Shown here piece after piece: positions 48,198-61,291 of a stretch of 64,000 bases of DNA. The DNA is from Fratercula arctica (lineage: Eukaryota > Chordata > Aves > Charadriiformes > Alcidae), in contig CANTUZ010000008.1 of the NCBI GenBank assembly GCA_947846985.1, positions 7,276,306-7,340,305 of the forward strand, written 5' to 3'. The notes beneath the pieces were generated by a model. It was not told the origin of the DNA and did not search any database. It saw only the letters and a program-made list of their open reading frames with translations. Both the position numbers and the translations under genes were made by a program. Each line of letters begins with the position of its first letter. Position 1 is the first letter of the stretch.

Positions 48198-51100
48198 GTT
48201 CATGGAAATTTTAATAAGGCAATTAGAGCACAAAAGGAGGATCTGGGGAACAAAAAGCAGCTAGTCACCTTATAAAATCTAAACCCTGATATAGACTATA
48301 GTGAAAAAGGGGGTCATTTATGGATTTTTTGTCAAGAGAACATACAGTGCAACACACTAATACGCAATGCACACTTGGCATCAGGTTCCATGCCAATGGC
48401 ACTCATTTTTTCTTCTTCGCTTAAAAGAACACTTCTGTATTTGGCTCAAAGATGGACCAAATGTGCAAAAACTGGGATTGATCTTGAGAGAAGCACTGCA
48501 TAGGTCTGGGATAAATATGAAATAAGTCCCGACAGCTGGGGCTTTTATTTCCCTTGCTCTTCTGAACTGAAGAATTCACTACTCATCCGTCATTTCTAAC
48601 TTGCGAAGAGTGACTAGCGATTTTTGGGTGCTTGACTTGAGACAGCAGTGCCACTGTTTTCAGTGGTGACAAGCCCAGCTCTCCTGTGCCACAGGAACAA
48701 GGATCCGGGCACAGAGGAGGTGCTGGACATCCAGAAATTCAGTTGCTCCTTTCTAAACTGGAAAGAGGCGGCGCTATTTTGTTTTAAACAAGTAGCCAGC
48801 AAAGATGCTTATCAATGCCCAGGGATCAGCTCCCCCAGAGGAGCCATCAGTCGAGCCTCCTGCCTCCCAGGCTGTATAAGGGAAACATTTGTCCTCAGGC
48901 AAGCGGCACATGCCTGGTCCTACCCAGGAGTGTGGACGCTCCCCACCAAGCCACGCCAGCAGGTCCTTCATCCTCTGTGCCCTTACGCTCAGAGCAACCC
49001 CATCCCCTCCTGTTCTCTAGCCCAAGAGTGCCCTTTATAAGCATTTGATTGCACCTTTCTAACCCCCACTATTTGCCAGTTCTTACTTTTTCTTCTCATC
49101 AACACCACTTCATCATTCCTTCCAGAGCACTTTCCCTCCCCTTTTTGCAGTCTGAAGCTCCTTCAGAGGAGCTATTTCTAATTAGCCACTTTCAGAAGGT
49201 AAAAGCCATCCTTAACTAACCCTTCCCCGGCCACCGCCACCAGGCTGCTCAGAGCCTGTTCACAAGCCTTGCCAGCCAATAGTCCCCATCTGAACAAACC
49301 AAACCCAAAGCGGTTTGGTTCCAAGTCAGCTGTTCTCGTTGCTGTAGATTGCATCCACCCAAGAAGCAGAGATGTTTAAGGTATTTTCTTCCCATACCAG
49401 TAGTTAATAGCCTGTGCAGCAATCCCCGCTCCGCTGACCAACATAAACCATCATTTATGTGGCAGCTTCAGAACCCTCTAGAAGAGATGAAACAACTCCA
49501 CTTGACCTTGCCTTACGGACATCAGCAGCAGCATGACCACTGAGGCACTGGCTGTTTTCTTATCTGCATAATAAGCATAAACTCGGTTGTAACTTCATGT
49601 CCAAAAATACCTCCTTTCTGCAGTATTTCCTTGTACTTCCCCTTAGTGAAAGCCAGAATGCTGCATGCAGCGGTAATCTTTATCGAGTTCCATGAAGTTA
49701 TGGCAAAATTAAGGATGCCTATTGCAAAAAAAAAAATAAGAATTAGAATTAATACATTCAGTTATTGTTCCCTTAATTTATAGTGACAAGTTTCATGACT
49801 TCCAAGACCTGGCAGCTTTTCAAAGCAGACCTGTGAGCCTTGATATGCAAACGGCTCCTGATCTGAGACTTTTTGCCAAAAGGCAAACTCAGAAGAGCAA
49901 TAAATGGAACAAATCTAGTCTGTCTTTGGAGATCAGCCAAGTCTTCATGAATGGCACCACTTGCAAAGACAGGCAAGTGAAGCATCATTAAACCAGTAAA
50001 CCAATAAACACTGAAATCTCTCTGTTGTATTCATTATATATTCACAGCTCTTTCTAAACTTAGATAAGAACCAATAATAATCCATTCGATACACTGAATC
50101 TGATGCCTGGCAAAAAAAAAAACCCAACATATAAACAGATTTGTTTCTGTTCTTCTTGTGTAAACTTTTCCTTCTAACATGATTTGAAAAATCAAATCAC
50201 TCCTGCTTGTTGTTTCTTTTTGAAGAGTTTGAATTTTTCTTAAATGATACGGCTCCCAGTTTCAAGTCTTATCTTTTTCCCAGAGGTATGCTTGGAGAGT
50301 CTCACTCCACAAAGAAAACCGCCGTTAAAACAACTGCAGAAACACCCAGTTAGCACCATCTAATATACTAGCTAAGAATCTAAACGTGAACCCAAATGGA
50401 AATGCCCTATGGAAATAAAAAACCGATGGTTTTAAGGTATATATGCACTACCATGTGTGTGTGTGCCAAACGTGTGATAGCAGCCAGAGCAGGCACACTT
50501 GCCAAGACAGTGAATCTGCAGCAGCACCTTGCAGAAAGAAGGAGAAATACCCAGGCAGCTCACAGCATGGCTAAAATACTGTGTGAGACACAGAAACTTC
50601 TGTCAGACGTGTCAAGCCAAGTTAGTCATACAGTCTGTAGCATGAAACAAGCCTTTAATGTGCGATTATGTCTGTCCCTAGTAACTGGATTAGAGACTTA
50701 TGTCTTGCCCCAGAAGCATGAGATTTTGGGTCCGCTTCCCATCACAGTATCCAGCACACCCCACTTAAAACTCCGGATGATCTCAAGAGACTTTGAGTAT
50801 TTCTGTTTGCAGTCTCCTTCCTCGAAGAGCCAAGACTTTGGGACAACACAAGCCATGGGCTTGACAGCCTAAAACACCCAGCGCTTTCAGTCCTGCTAAC
50901 ACAGAGCACAAACTCCAAGGAAGACTCAGCTCAGCAGTGACCGAAGTACGTGCCACCAAGAGCTGCAGTTGCAGCTGTGCCCACCTCAGAAGGGAAGATC
51001 TTCCCTTGGCCACCCTTCTCCTTCCCCACACCGTGTTTCCTCCCTCCTGCTGCACCGGTGGACGTGCTCAGTGGAGCTTTTGCTGAGCCAATTCAACGCT

Positions 51101-52344
51101 CTGCTCTTGAAGTACATTGACCCTTGCCATGGAAAACCCTGGCACGCACCACCTGCGTGCCAGGTGCAGGGCCAGGGATGGAGGGGGAGACCAGGACCAG
51201 TCTTTCCCTTACACGTGGGAGGAAGACCCCAGATTTAGACTGGCCGATTGTAGACTTGTAGTTACACGGTGCAGTATCGTTTCTGAGAGCAGTAGGAAGA
51301 CCAGTTTGAAGAGCAGGAGGACTGTGATACGTGTTTGTTCCTTTTGTTAATATCCAGTTTCAGTTTGAGCAGACAAATTATATTATAGAGATCCCTTAAT
51401 ATTTTAGATGAAAATCTTCATCCAAGCTATTTTTCACTATTTAAAAATATTTTCCAATCAGAACATGATCAAAAAGCTTGCTTTTCTTTACTATTTAAAC
51501 ACCAAAAAGAATGCCCATTTGAAGCTCTGAATACATCATTTCAGTTATTTTAAAAATATAGACATGAGAACGTACATTGAGATTTTTCATTTTCCCTTGC
51601 ACAACACCCAATAAGATTTTAAGCCCTGCAACAAAAAGTTACTAGTGTTGCTCCCACCACAGCCACCTCACAAATCACCCTTTAATTCTAGCAAAATGAG
51701 ACAAGATCAGCTCAGAACTGAAGTCTCCCAACAGTATTTCATCTAATAATGGCTATCAAAAACCTGATGCATTTCAACTCTGGAAAAACATCACTTCAGC
51801 TGTGGAAACTCTTACCAAGAAATGTATTTTTGTGTCCTTTTAGCAGCAGTTTCAGATGGATTGATCAGCTGTACTCCAAAAAATTTCATTTTACTAGTTC
51901 TAATGACTTTTTCGGATAAGTTCTCAGAACTTTTTTCAGTTCTTACCCAGAGCTCTCCTGCGCAGCCACTGCCGTGGTGCAAGGCTGATGCCCATAAGAC
52001 TTAGCAGAATATTTCATTTGAGTTAGTGACTGGATTGCACTTCGCGTGCTCGAGCAGCACTTTGCAATGCACGTTCGCTCATTTTGGTTTACTCGGAATA
52101 TTACTTTTTATTTCTACAGTGGTGTCTCTCTGAGCCAGGCAAGTGAGAGAAGTTAACATATTTTACATCTTGCCTCTGCTTTGATTTCGAGGATTTTATA
52201 ACCCATTTGGAAGCTGGGCTGGCTGCTGGCAGTGGCAGATGCCCCATGGGCGACTCAGTGCCAGGCAAAACCTGCCCGTTTGAACCCAGTGCTCTGCTCT
52301 CCCTTTTGAATTGTCTTTCTCGGGAAGTGCACAGACAAACTGAC
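48198..52344. other. Non-coding DNA downstream of the possible gene end
   Basis: Contains a plus-strand frame of 158 codons at 50396-50872 with no recognised domain, and an A-run near 49725-49737. No gene or interspersed repeat is supported. Confidence 0.4.
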
Positions 52345-52362
52345 TTCTGCATAAACTTTCTC

Positions 52363-52368
52363 TTTATT
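52363..52368 (-). terminator. Possible distal polyadenylation signal (AATAAA)
   Basis: The minus strand reads TTTAAATAAAGAG. About 20-40 bases further on comes GTTTGTCTGTG, a GU-rich element of the kind that binds CstF. Cleavage would fall near 52345. Confidence 0.45.
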
Positions 52369-53327
52369 TAAACCTGACAGCTGCATTATTTTTTTCTTTT
52401 TAAAACTATCTTCATGTGAACAATGTTCATATTAATACAAAATGCTTTAAAATATTAGCAAAACTTAATGTTTTAAATGGTATTTAATGCAGCCATTACT
52501 GTCCAGAGATTTGCATTTGTTAAACCCCAACCCTGTGAACACCTGAGGTCATTCCAATCCATTTCATAAGAGCTCCAGTTCTGTTTGGTGAAACTGTGTA
52601 AAAAATATATTTGCATAGATTGCATGTGAAAAATGGATCCATACATAGTTCAACCCTGAAAAAAAAAATGCTATGGGCATAATATCACATTTGAAGAATC
52701 GAGCTGACCATTACCTACAGCTTCTAGATCTACACTGCTGTTCTATGTTTTAAATTTTAATTCAGAAAGCACAGAGAAAGATTGAGTTTTCTTTCCTGGT
52801 ATAGTCATATCGATATAAAAGCTTTGCTTCTGCATTACGATAACTATGAAGAGTCTACAAATTCTACTGCAGATTTACAACATCACAGACTATTTGAGAA
52901 ATCCTCTAGGTTGAAGGTGAGAAGTGAAAGTTATTTTTCAGTACAAATTCTCCTGAAAGCACACAGAAAGGAAAAAAAAAAAAAAAACCAAAAACACAAA
53001 AAACCACGCATGCATTAAACCAGCAGCTCCAGTGATTCAGTCTGTAGCGCTGGGCAATCAGAATTCAATGTGAAGCACCTATTCAACTAGGCTACACTGT
53101 GTTCCCACCCGCTGCCCAAAAATACCTAAACACAATTATGTGATAAATCAGAGGATGCCAGAACAACACTGAATAGGAAGGTTTAGAAGTTTCCTTTTTA
53201 AGGGAGGAAAAAAAAAAATAATAATATTTCCCTCAATTTCAGTGTGTTTTGGGGAAGACAAAGACACCTGCTCATGCAATACGGAAAAACAGACAAGTGT
53301 CTTAAGGTAAGACTGTTCATTTCATGC

Positions 53328-53333
53328 TTTATT
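53328..53333 (-). terminator. Possible proximal polyadenylation signal (AATAAA)
   Basis: The minus strand reads GCTAATAAAGCATG, followed by TTGTCTGTTTTTCC as a U/GU-rich downstream element. Cleavage would fall near 53310. The same transcript could use this site or the one 965 bases further on. Confidence 0.45.
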
Positions 53334-53960
53334 AGCACAATCCTATTATTATTTCCCCCCCCCCTTCATTTTAATTAACAGAACTGCAACATAACAGAGC
53401 CATCCTGAAGGCCTCAGAGTTAAAAGCTGTAACTTCTATAACAAACTATTTTTAGCGGTATACAGTTTTGGCTAGGGAATTAAAAAACAGCTTAGACTAA
53501 AACCAGTCAGGTTTATCTTGAAAACAAACAGAAAAAGAGACTGAGGTCTACAATTTGAAGACATTCTGGCAGCATTGAGTTACAGGTCACTAACACTGCC
53601 TTAATTTGAAATGTTAACCCCTCTCACAAAACTCTTGTATCTGAACACTACAGTACATCATTTCTTTGTGTACAGGGTAGGCACAGCTTGTATACAGACT
53701 TAAATATATAAATTTTGCATCTAGGTGTATTTATAGTTAGCATTTATGTCTGCACACCCCCACCGACAGCACTTTCTGCAAGGGGCAGAAGCTCAGAGTA
53801 ACCTCACTGTCTGCCAGCCCAAGGAGAGCTCTCTCTAAAACCAAAAGAAAGAGGTCACCCTGCCCAGTATATGAAAAAAGAGAAACTGCTGACCTTTGGG
53901 CATCCATAGCTCTCTGCTTGGGTCTAAGGCATCCATACAAGCCCTCCCATAACCAGCTCC

Positions 53961-56900
53961 CAGGATACAGCCCCTCTGAAGCAGCTCTTATGGCACTCGG
54001 GGACGTATCTCAGCTGTGCCTCATCTCACTCCCGTCAGGTGGCCATTATGCCCTGGGGATCATCCTTAGCACCTGCGTGATTTGACATGCACCAGGACAT
54101 GCACAGGTTTTTTCTCCCCACGTCCTTAGGGACTCAAATGAGTATACAAATTACACTTCTCAGCTAACAAAGACCTCCTTTGAGTTAAAAATCAAAGACC
54201 GTTTGGTTCAGGAGGACCAGGGCTCTTGCACCAGCCTAACAAGAAGGTGCTGCTTAAACACACGTACGACTCAGCTGGCCCCACAGCCGAGCTAGAAGGT
54301 GAGAACTCTGCTATACAGGCACGAACACCACCGCAGGAGGGAAAAGCCCCCTGCATCTGGGCAGAACGCAGCTGATGTTTCTAGCTCTGACTGGAAATAA
54401 AGCTCTCAGGATCACCACCTTTTTTGATGTTCAAGACAAGATTGTATTCCACTCTTCCTAGATACCCACACACCGTTTAAGAAGTCCATAACATCTCCTG
54501 GTCACTGCAGCAATCTACCTCAGAGCTCCATCTATATTAAAGCGCTATGATTTTCATCCAAATTCTTGGGGAGTGATGAGAAGTTAAAACAAGAAACGTT
54601 TATTTAACAGCAAATGCCTTAACTCCAGTCATATTACTCTTCAAAAAAAAAAAAAAAAAAAAAAACCCATATGATGGTACAGATATTTCCAAAAAGTTAT
54701 GAGCCTCATATACAGATTTTCTCTGAATGAAAATAAGAGTCTGCATCAGAAGGGCAGACTTTAATGCTCAGCAAAGCAAAACTTATTTTGCATGAACCTG
54801 ATACTTACTTTTTATGAAGTCTACATCGAGCTAAGAGAGGCAGTTAGCATGGATTGGATGGAGAAATCATCGCAGTGTTGCCTCCGAAAAGCGTGGCAAG
54901 ACTTTGAATTGGATAGAAGGAGATTGTTAGATTATCAGATCCTGCTTTCTGCCTCATCACAGGCTGGTATATAGACAAAGCTGCATTTTATGGAATGTAT
55001 AATGGAGAACAAAATTAAATACATCTTCCTTTTCTCTGTAGGGGTACATTTCATAAAGGTGAAGACAACCGTGGACTCTTTAGACAGCAAGAGAGAGGTG
55101 AGATGGTATCTCTAGCCCATAATCTGTTATGCTGATTTTGGAGCCATAAAAGATGGGGAAAAGAGGTCAAAAGGAGCTTGTTTCTTTTTCCAAAACAACT
55201 AATGAACAAGATGATATTAAGAGCTTTTTAAAGCCTTCAACCTTCACTTATCAAAATAGTATGGATTTTTGGTTTTTTGTCATTGACTTCCATAGTAGAG
55301 GATCATGCCTTAAGAAATGTGATATTTTGGCCCTGCAACTTTTGTGGGGTTGCAATAAAGGGAGTTTGCCCTCCCTTTGCCATTAATTTCACACTCTTTT
55401 AACTGTAACATTCTCCTTATATGTTTATATCCACATCACACTTTTATTAAACATTAAAGTTTAACTTTAAATTAAAAGGTTGCCTTTGTTATGACACAAT
55501 GTATGTGTACCATACCATAAAATGTCAACCCCCCAAACATTCTTATTGTCAATATAAGATTTACTGGAGAAAGTCATCCTGAGAAACACACTTACAAAAA
55601 CAGCAACATAAGCAACTGGTGTGGTTCCTGGTGATGATCAGTCCAAGGACCACTTTATCCAGCTGCACGTGCTCAGAAATCCCTGTCTTTGCATAACGTA
55701 TAGGAGGTGAGGGCTAGCAAGTAAAGGAAAAGCAGTGCCTGAACTAGTGGAATCATCTAAAAAATCTAACTGGTTTGCTTTATAGCGTGCCGAGGACAGT
55801 GAGAGAGGCAGGTCATCTCCAAGTAATAGGCGAGGAACAGGCAGAAGGACAGTGACACAGTGAGACTGCAGAAAAGTTGCGACACTGAAGCAGGTCCATC
55901 ACACATCGCGTTTCTCGCACACAATCCATTTCCCATTTACAGGTGTTTGTTATCTCGCCATCAATGAATCAATGGAATTACAAGCTTATTATGCACAGTC
56001 AGGCCTGGATTATAGCACATATTAAGACAACATATGAGGTTTTTTAATACTGAAACAATGTTTTGCTTGTTTAATTTTTAGACACCTACTACTACCAGAG
56101 CACAAACTCAAGGTCATCTTCAACAGTATTTACCATTGTGTTACCAGTTTCAAGAAACTTCAGAAGGGTTTTATATATTTACCAATTGCAAGTTTGGACC
56201 TTAAATCAGTCGGGTTACTTGATTGTGATGCAAACTGGGGGAAAATGTATGAATTAACTTCAGTAGGGATGAAAATTACTCACCAGTGTCTCTATTCAGA
56301 GAAGCGCTGTAATCTATTGTGGTGGTATTGGCAGCAGGACAAGACCCATTAGACTTGCAATGCATCAGAGGAAGGAAAGGAAGTAGGCTTGCCCATGAGA
56401 GATAGCGAAGCCAAGTTAAGTTGTCAGACTGCTTCTCCATCCCCGCAAGAGGCTGAGGATGACAGCATTATTTTTGTTTATTATTCGGTCAGCGCTCTTT
56501 GGTGCCTGGTCCTTGTGTGAGAGAGGAAGGACAAAGAAAGCGACCAGTAAAAATGAAAATGAAAGTAGCCACAGCCGATCTAATCCGGAGCATTAAGTAC
56601 AGAGGTAACGCTTCAGAAGCTGAGCATCTTCCGTGGTGGCTTCAGACTGGTATGCTCTGTTGCCTCCTAATCAATATTCAACAAACAAGAGGTGGCCTTC
56701 CTCTCTCAGGAACTAATGAGTGGTTAATGACCCTAAACTGGTGTATAACAGATTGTTAATACTGGTACAAGAAAAGCCCTGGTGAGACGAGCAGTTGCTG
56801 ACAGAACAGGAGGGCAAAAGAGTCATTTGATTTAAACCGGTCACAAGCTGCACTTCTCTCAGAAAAGTTATGGTAGTTATTTGTTATGCAGCGCTGCCTT

Positions 56901-57519
56901 ATACAAGCAGGACAAAAATTAAAGGATTGTGATATTTTTAATATTACATTTATGAAGATGATTACCCAGCTGCTGTTTAATTTCCATCTGTGTTCTGCTG
57001 CATTTATACCATTAGTGCCACACTGTGGTTAGACAGACAGGCTCATATTTTGGAGAAAAAAGCGTGGCTGACAATTACCATTTAACTTTGTGGAGTAGCA
57101 ACAAATGGGCTTTTCTATACACTGTTACCTGTAAATTATGATGACTGCTTCCTTTTTGCTGGCTTTTCAAAATCAAGCAAGAAACAGAGAGACTCATGCA
57201 AAACCCGCCAGTTTTCTGCTACACTGAAAGAAGTTGCCTCCGTGGTAAATTTGCAAAGCTTCAACTTAGATAGACTAAATTAAATCCCTCCTAGCAGGCA
57301 GTACACAGTATTTTTTATATCAGAAAGATATTGCAATATATCTACTATCCATTTGCTTCCTTTTTTTTTTAAACCTTATTTTTATACAATTCTACATTCA
57401 CGCACCATAGAACCGGTCTTCATCTGTCTCTCACCCTATCCCAATAATACACTACTGCTTTCCACATGGCAAATTAAATTCTGTTTTCCGGTCAGTCATA
57501 AAAGAAGGTTTTACAGGAT
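53961..57519. other. Non-coding DNA, possible intron or UTR
   Basis: AT-rich with an A23 run at 54643-54665. A near-perfect inverted repeat, TTAAAGTTTAACTTTAA, lies near 55455. Plus-strand frames at 55153-55386 and 56499-56759 show no family signature. Confidence 0.4.
54643..54665 (+). repeat. Poly-A tract of 23 A
   Basis: Simple homopolymer without an adjoining element. Confidence 0.85.
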
Positions 57520-57960
57520 ACTCTCAATGTGCTTGGGAAAAGAAGAGGAACCTTGTGGCCATCCTGAACAACGGTCTAGCATCCTGCATCCTGAACAGGG
57601 CAGAAATTCACTGCTAGAAAGATTCCTAGGCTGTCTCCAGATGACCTCCTATTTCCTCACTAAGAAGAAAACCAGGTCTACAACCTGACTGCAGAGAAGC
57701 TGGGGGCTTCTGCCTTTTCTCCTGCATCTCTTGAGTGTCCTGACCAAGGCTCTTGAGCTGATTCCCCTGTTAATGGAAGCCCCAAAGGGCTTTAGGACCA
57801 GCAGGCCTTTCTCAGAGAGCCACCTGGGATTAGAAGTGTCATTATCTACCCAAGGGGATATAACCTGTGTAGCAGAGCTCACAGAACCAGTACTTGCACC
57901 CCCTCATGCCTGTGGGAGGTCCCCTCATCCCAGCTAACCACCCTTTCCTCATCGGACAAG
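57520..57960. other. GC-richer block with open frames on both strands
   Basis: The minus strand is open at 57882-57649 (77 codons, basic: RALVRTLKRCRRKGRSP) and the plus strand at 57353-57688 and 57731-57937. Composition differs from the AT-rich flanks. It may be an old retroelement piece. No match is recognised. Confidence 0.2.
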
Positions 57961-60900
57961 CACAGCGCTGTGCTCGCAGCTCGTGTTCTTAGTCACCTGC
58001 CTCTCAGATCTACTCTGATAGCTCCTACTATTTCCTTAGGCCAACACACTTGAAGTTTTATATCCCTTACGATCTTGGATATCGATTTGGAGAGACTACA
58101 GTTGATCCAGGTTGTTTTGACCCAGGCAGGAGGTATTGCACCGTCAATGCACCTTCTTACCACTGCCTCACTCCCTGTGAAAACCCTTCTATAGCCGCCT
58201 TTGATTTCACTCTGTTTCTGCTGCAGGGCAATATGATACAGGCAACCTCAAAGCAGAGAACATTTTTTTGGTTGGGTTTTTTTTCTTAACATTACATATT
58301 ATCACCTATTTTTGATAACAGGCTAGTGAAGCTCCACCAAAGCGAGTATCACGGCACTGCCTGGAGAGAAGCAGAAATCAGCATATCTGCTGTAACTCCT
58401 TTTTTTGATAAATAAGTGCACCAGGCTGTTTTTTCTAGAACGAGCCTCAGCCGTTTTTCATACTGTCACTTACCCTCTACCTCTTCAGACCGAAAACAAG
58501 CAGCTCCTTTTCTCCCACATATGACACCTTTGATTGGGAATTTTCCTCTTCATAGCTGGTTCTTCACACTTAGAAGAGCTATAGATGGTACAAAAGGTGC
58601 ACAAGCCTTATTTTCTGAAAAGCAGAGGAGAATGGAGGGGTTTTTTTCTTTGGCTGTATTTTATTTCTTGATCTTTGTTTCTTGATTTCTTCTTTGATAA
58701 AAGGAAAACCACTTGCTTCTCTTACTGGGCATTAGCTTTCAGAGATGCTGACCATCCACATTTTCTATTGATTACAACATTAGTTTGGGGTATTCCTTAG
58801 ATATAAAAATCAGGCCTGCTACCTGCATGCATTGTTTCTAAAAATACATTGTTCCAAGCATAGACTTTGTGCCACCTCAGGCAACTATCCGTAGATCTCT
58901 TCAAGCACTAAAACTCAAGGACTTAAGCTCATCAAGAAACAATTATCTTTATTCACACATCAAGCCGGCTTTCTGGATGTGATAAATATGCAATTATTTA
59001 TACATCTATTAGAGATGTGCATTCTGTACCAATTCATTGTGGTAAATTCCTCACAGTAAATTCCGAATAAGTAAGTACACTGTTTTCAAAGACTTAGGCA
59101 AAGTGTGAGTAGTCAGACACCACTAATGAGAACCGGATTGTTGGCTTGCTCCCATTCTGTTTGGATGGTCTGGAATCCTCCTTCTATGGAAAATCAGAGC
59201 AAAAAAAGATTTAAGAGTATTTATTTATTATATCACTGGTCAAAAAGTTGTGAAATCATACAACTGAGAGAAAAAAAGAGAAACCACAGGGAATAACAGG
59301 AACCTAACTTGTACTTTTACCTTTGAAAGTCTCCTCGCCAGTTAATTAAAGGCTATATTACCCTGCACTGAAAATCAACTATTCTCATGGGTTTCAAATG
59401 CACAGTACCTTCTTCCTTCCTAAGAAACATAATTTTTCCTGAGATAACTTCCTCCTTCTCAAAGGCAGAGAAAAAATGTAGCAGCAAATCTATCTTAGAA
59501 GTAACAACTTACCCATTATATTGGAATAGTATTTAAGTGACAACACAGCAATCAACAAAAGAGCAACTTTATTTGTTCAGTCAATCTCTTTTAGAGCGAT
59601 AAAACAATTCAAAGCCCAGGCCATTAAAATGCTGGGGAAAGAAGAGAGGTAGAAACCTGGGGAAAAAGAAGCACGGCAATATAAAATATTCAGAGTACTT
59701 ACACATGATATAGTTTCAGAGACAGTGGCCACAAAATAGGAAAATAATTGCAGTGTTTGAAAACTAGAGCTGGGCAAATCAATGATTGCTAGTCATCAAC
59801 CATGCCTCACACACATCATTTATTCAATCAGAATCCTTCTTTTATCCTCCTCAACAGAAACAATAAAAAACTACTCTATGCAGTTAAGCCTCAATCTGTA
59901 TATCCGAGGAAGACAGGAATCAGATAAATTCATTTTAAGGGGGAAATTCTTCTTCTAATTTTCCTCACAGGTAGCAGTTTTCCAGCTCTCTACAGTGTCC
60001 TACCGTGTGATTCTCAATCACAGTTATTGCAGAAGCACTCACATGAAAACAGTGGCAATAGTAGTGGCCTCTTCTGCCAAATGAAACCAAAAAGCATTCT
60101 GTGTTGATGACCCTGGAGGTCGTCATCTAACTGGGAGGGAAAAGTGGGAGTTATTGGAATTGTATGTATTAAGAAATACATGACTAAAATACAAGGAAAA
60201 GCTGTTCTTCAATATAGTTTTTTCATAAATCTTTATCATTCCTATTAGCATGCTGTGTAAAAGCCCTTGTCCTGGGAGGTACTCATATTCTGATAAACCC
60301 CTTATAAACGACTAGCAAAAACATGGCTTCAGCCCCAAAATCAAAGAGGACCTAAGACAGAGGAAGTCAGAAAAAGAACACAAGGAGACAGGCTCCATCA
60401 GGATGATAGGTCGTGGTCTCCACACGTGAGGAGCCTCACATTTATCTGTAGCCAGCACAAATCTTAAGGAGCAATGTGAGGGACAGCAGCAAAGACATTT
60501 CCAAGACGTGTCTTCAGACTGTGAAGGCAGCTTGAGAGAAGACGTTATATTTGTAAATGCAACAAAGCCAGGCTAGTGTTGCGGGATGATCTGTCACTTC
60601 TCAGCGAGAGATGATCCACCAGGACAGGCTGTGACCAAGGGGATGGGGAAAAAACTTAGTATTTGGCACGGCTACAATTGTCAAGGTCAGAGAAAAGGAT
60701 GCTGTGGTAACCAAGGCACAAGTAATTAAAATCTAGACAAGATTATTAAGGAGGTCTTGTTAGGTTCCTAATCAAAGGCAGCTCTTGAGGTCTGGGGTGT
60801 GTCTATGGCCCACAATCACTAGTGACAGTGCCCTTTCTCTCTTCTCCATCCAGCCCTCCCATTTTCCTCTCTGGTGCCAACTCTTCCACCTCTTGCCCTC

Positions 60901-61200
60901 TCTTCTTTTGTTCTCAATTAAACCCAGGCTAAAAACAACAGACGAAGCGGCTTCTGTCATAACTGACACCACACAGTAAGCATCATATTAGCTAATGCAT
61001 TAAATAGACACTGAAAAACAGGGGAAGGGATAAATTATACCCTTGTCTGTTTGTTCAGCTGCTATGCCCTGTCAGATGCGTGTTGGGGCGTTTGTTTATT
61101 AAACCTTCTTTGCAAAGAGCAGCATTCAGAGAGCTTCGGTGGTGCCAGTGCCAAGCCAAACGTCTCCCTGCCCCATCCTAACGGCGTGTTTCCCTCTTAC
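57961..61200. other. Non-coding DNA, possible intron
   Basis: AT-rich, no supported gene, RNA or repeat. Confidence 0.4.
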
Positions 61201-61291
61201 CTTCAAAAGGCTCTGTCTACATTGTAGAGCTCTCTTCTGATTTTTGTATTTCAGGAGGAAATTTTCACACTCATGGAACTGGCGTATTGAT
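61201..61291 (-). CDS. Candidate 91-nt coding exon, unidentified
   Basis: The minus strand has an acceptor ending TTGCTCCAG after a T/C-rich tract with a branch-point-like TTTTTAAC, and a strong donor, TTTGAAG|GTAAGAGG, at 61201. The 91 bases read as one base plus 30 open codons: SIRQFHECENFLLKYKN, then a basic, glutamine- and leucine-rich end (QKRALQCRQSLLK). The segment has the charge pattern of an amphipathic or coiled-coil helix. It lies about 8 kb upstream of the minus-strand polyadenylation signals and so could be an internal exon of the same gene. No flanking coding exon could be joined to it, and I recognise no family. A chance pairing of splice signals remains possible. Confidence 0.3.

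Larger units (their letters stand above)
52345..53960 (-). other. Probable 3' UTR of an unidentified minus-strand gene
   Basis: Read on the minus strand, this 1.6 kb is AT-rich with low coding potential and has two canonical AATAAA signals in sequence. Each is followed by a T/G-rich stretch, as in vertebrate cleavage sites. The words and texture (TTTTAAAGCATTTTGTATTAATATG and similar short T/A runs) look like a conserved 3' UTR. A C10 run interrupts it near 53357-53366. The upper limit of 53960 is arbitrary, since no stop codon could be assigned. The gene is unknown. Confidence 0.35.

Noticed and set aside
50396..50872. 158-codon plus-strand frame
   Set aside because: No recognisable domain and no promoter, splice or context support.
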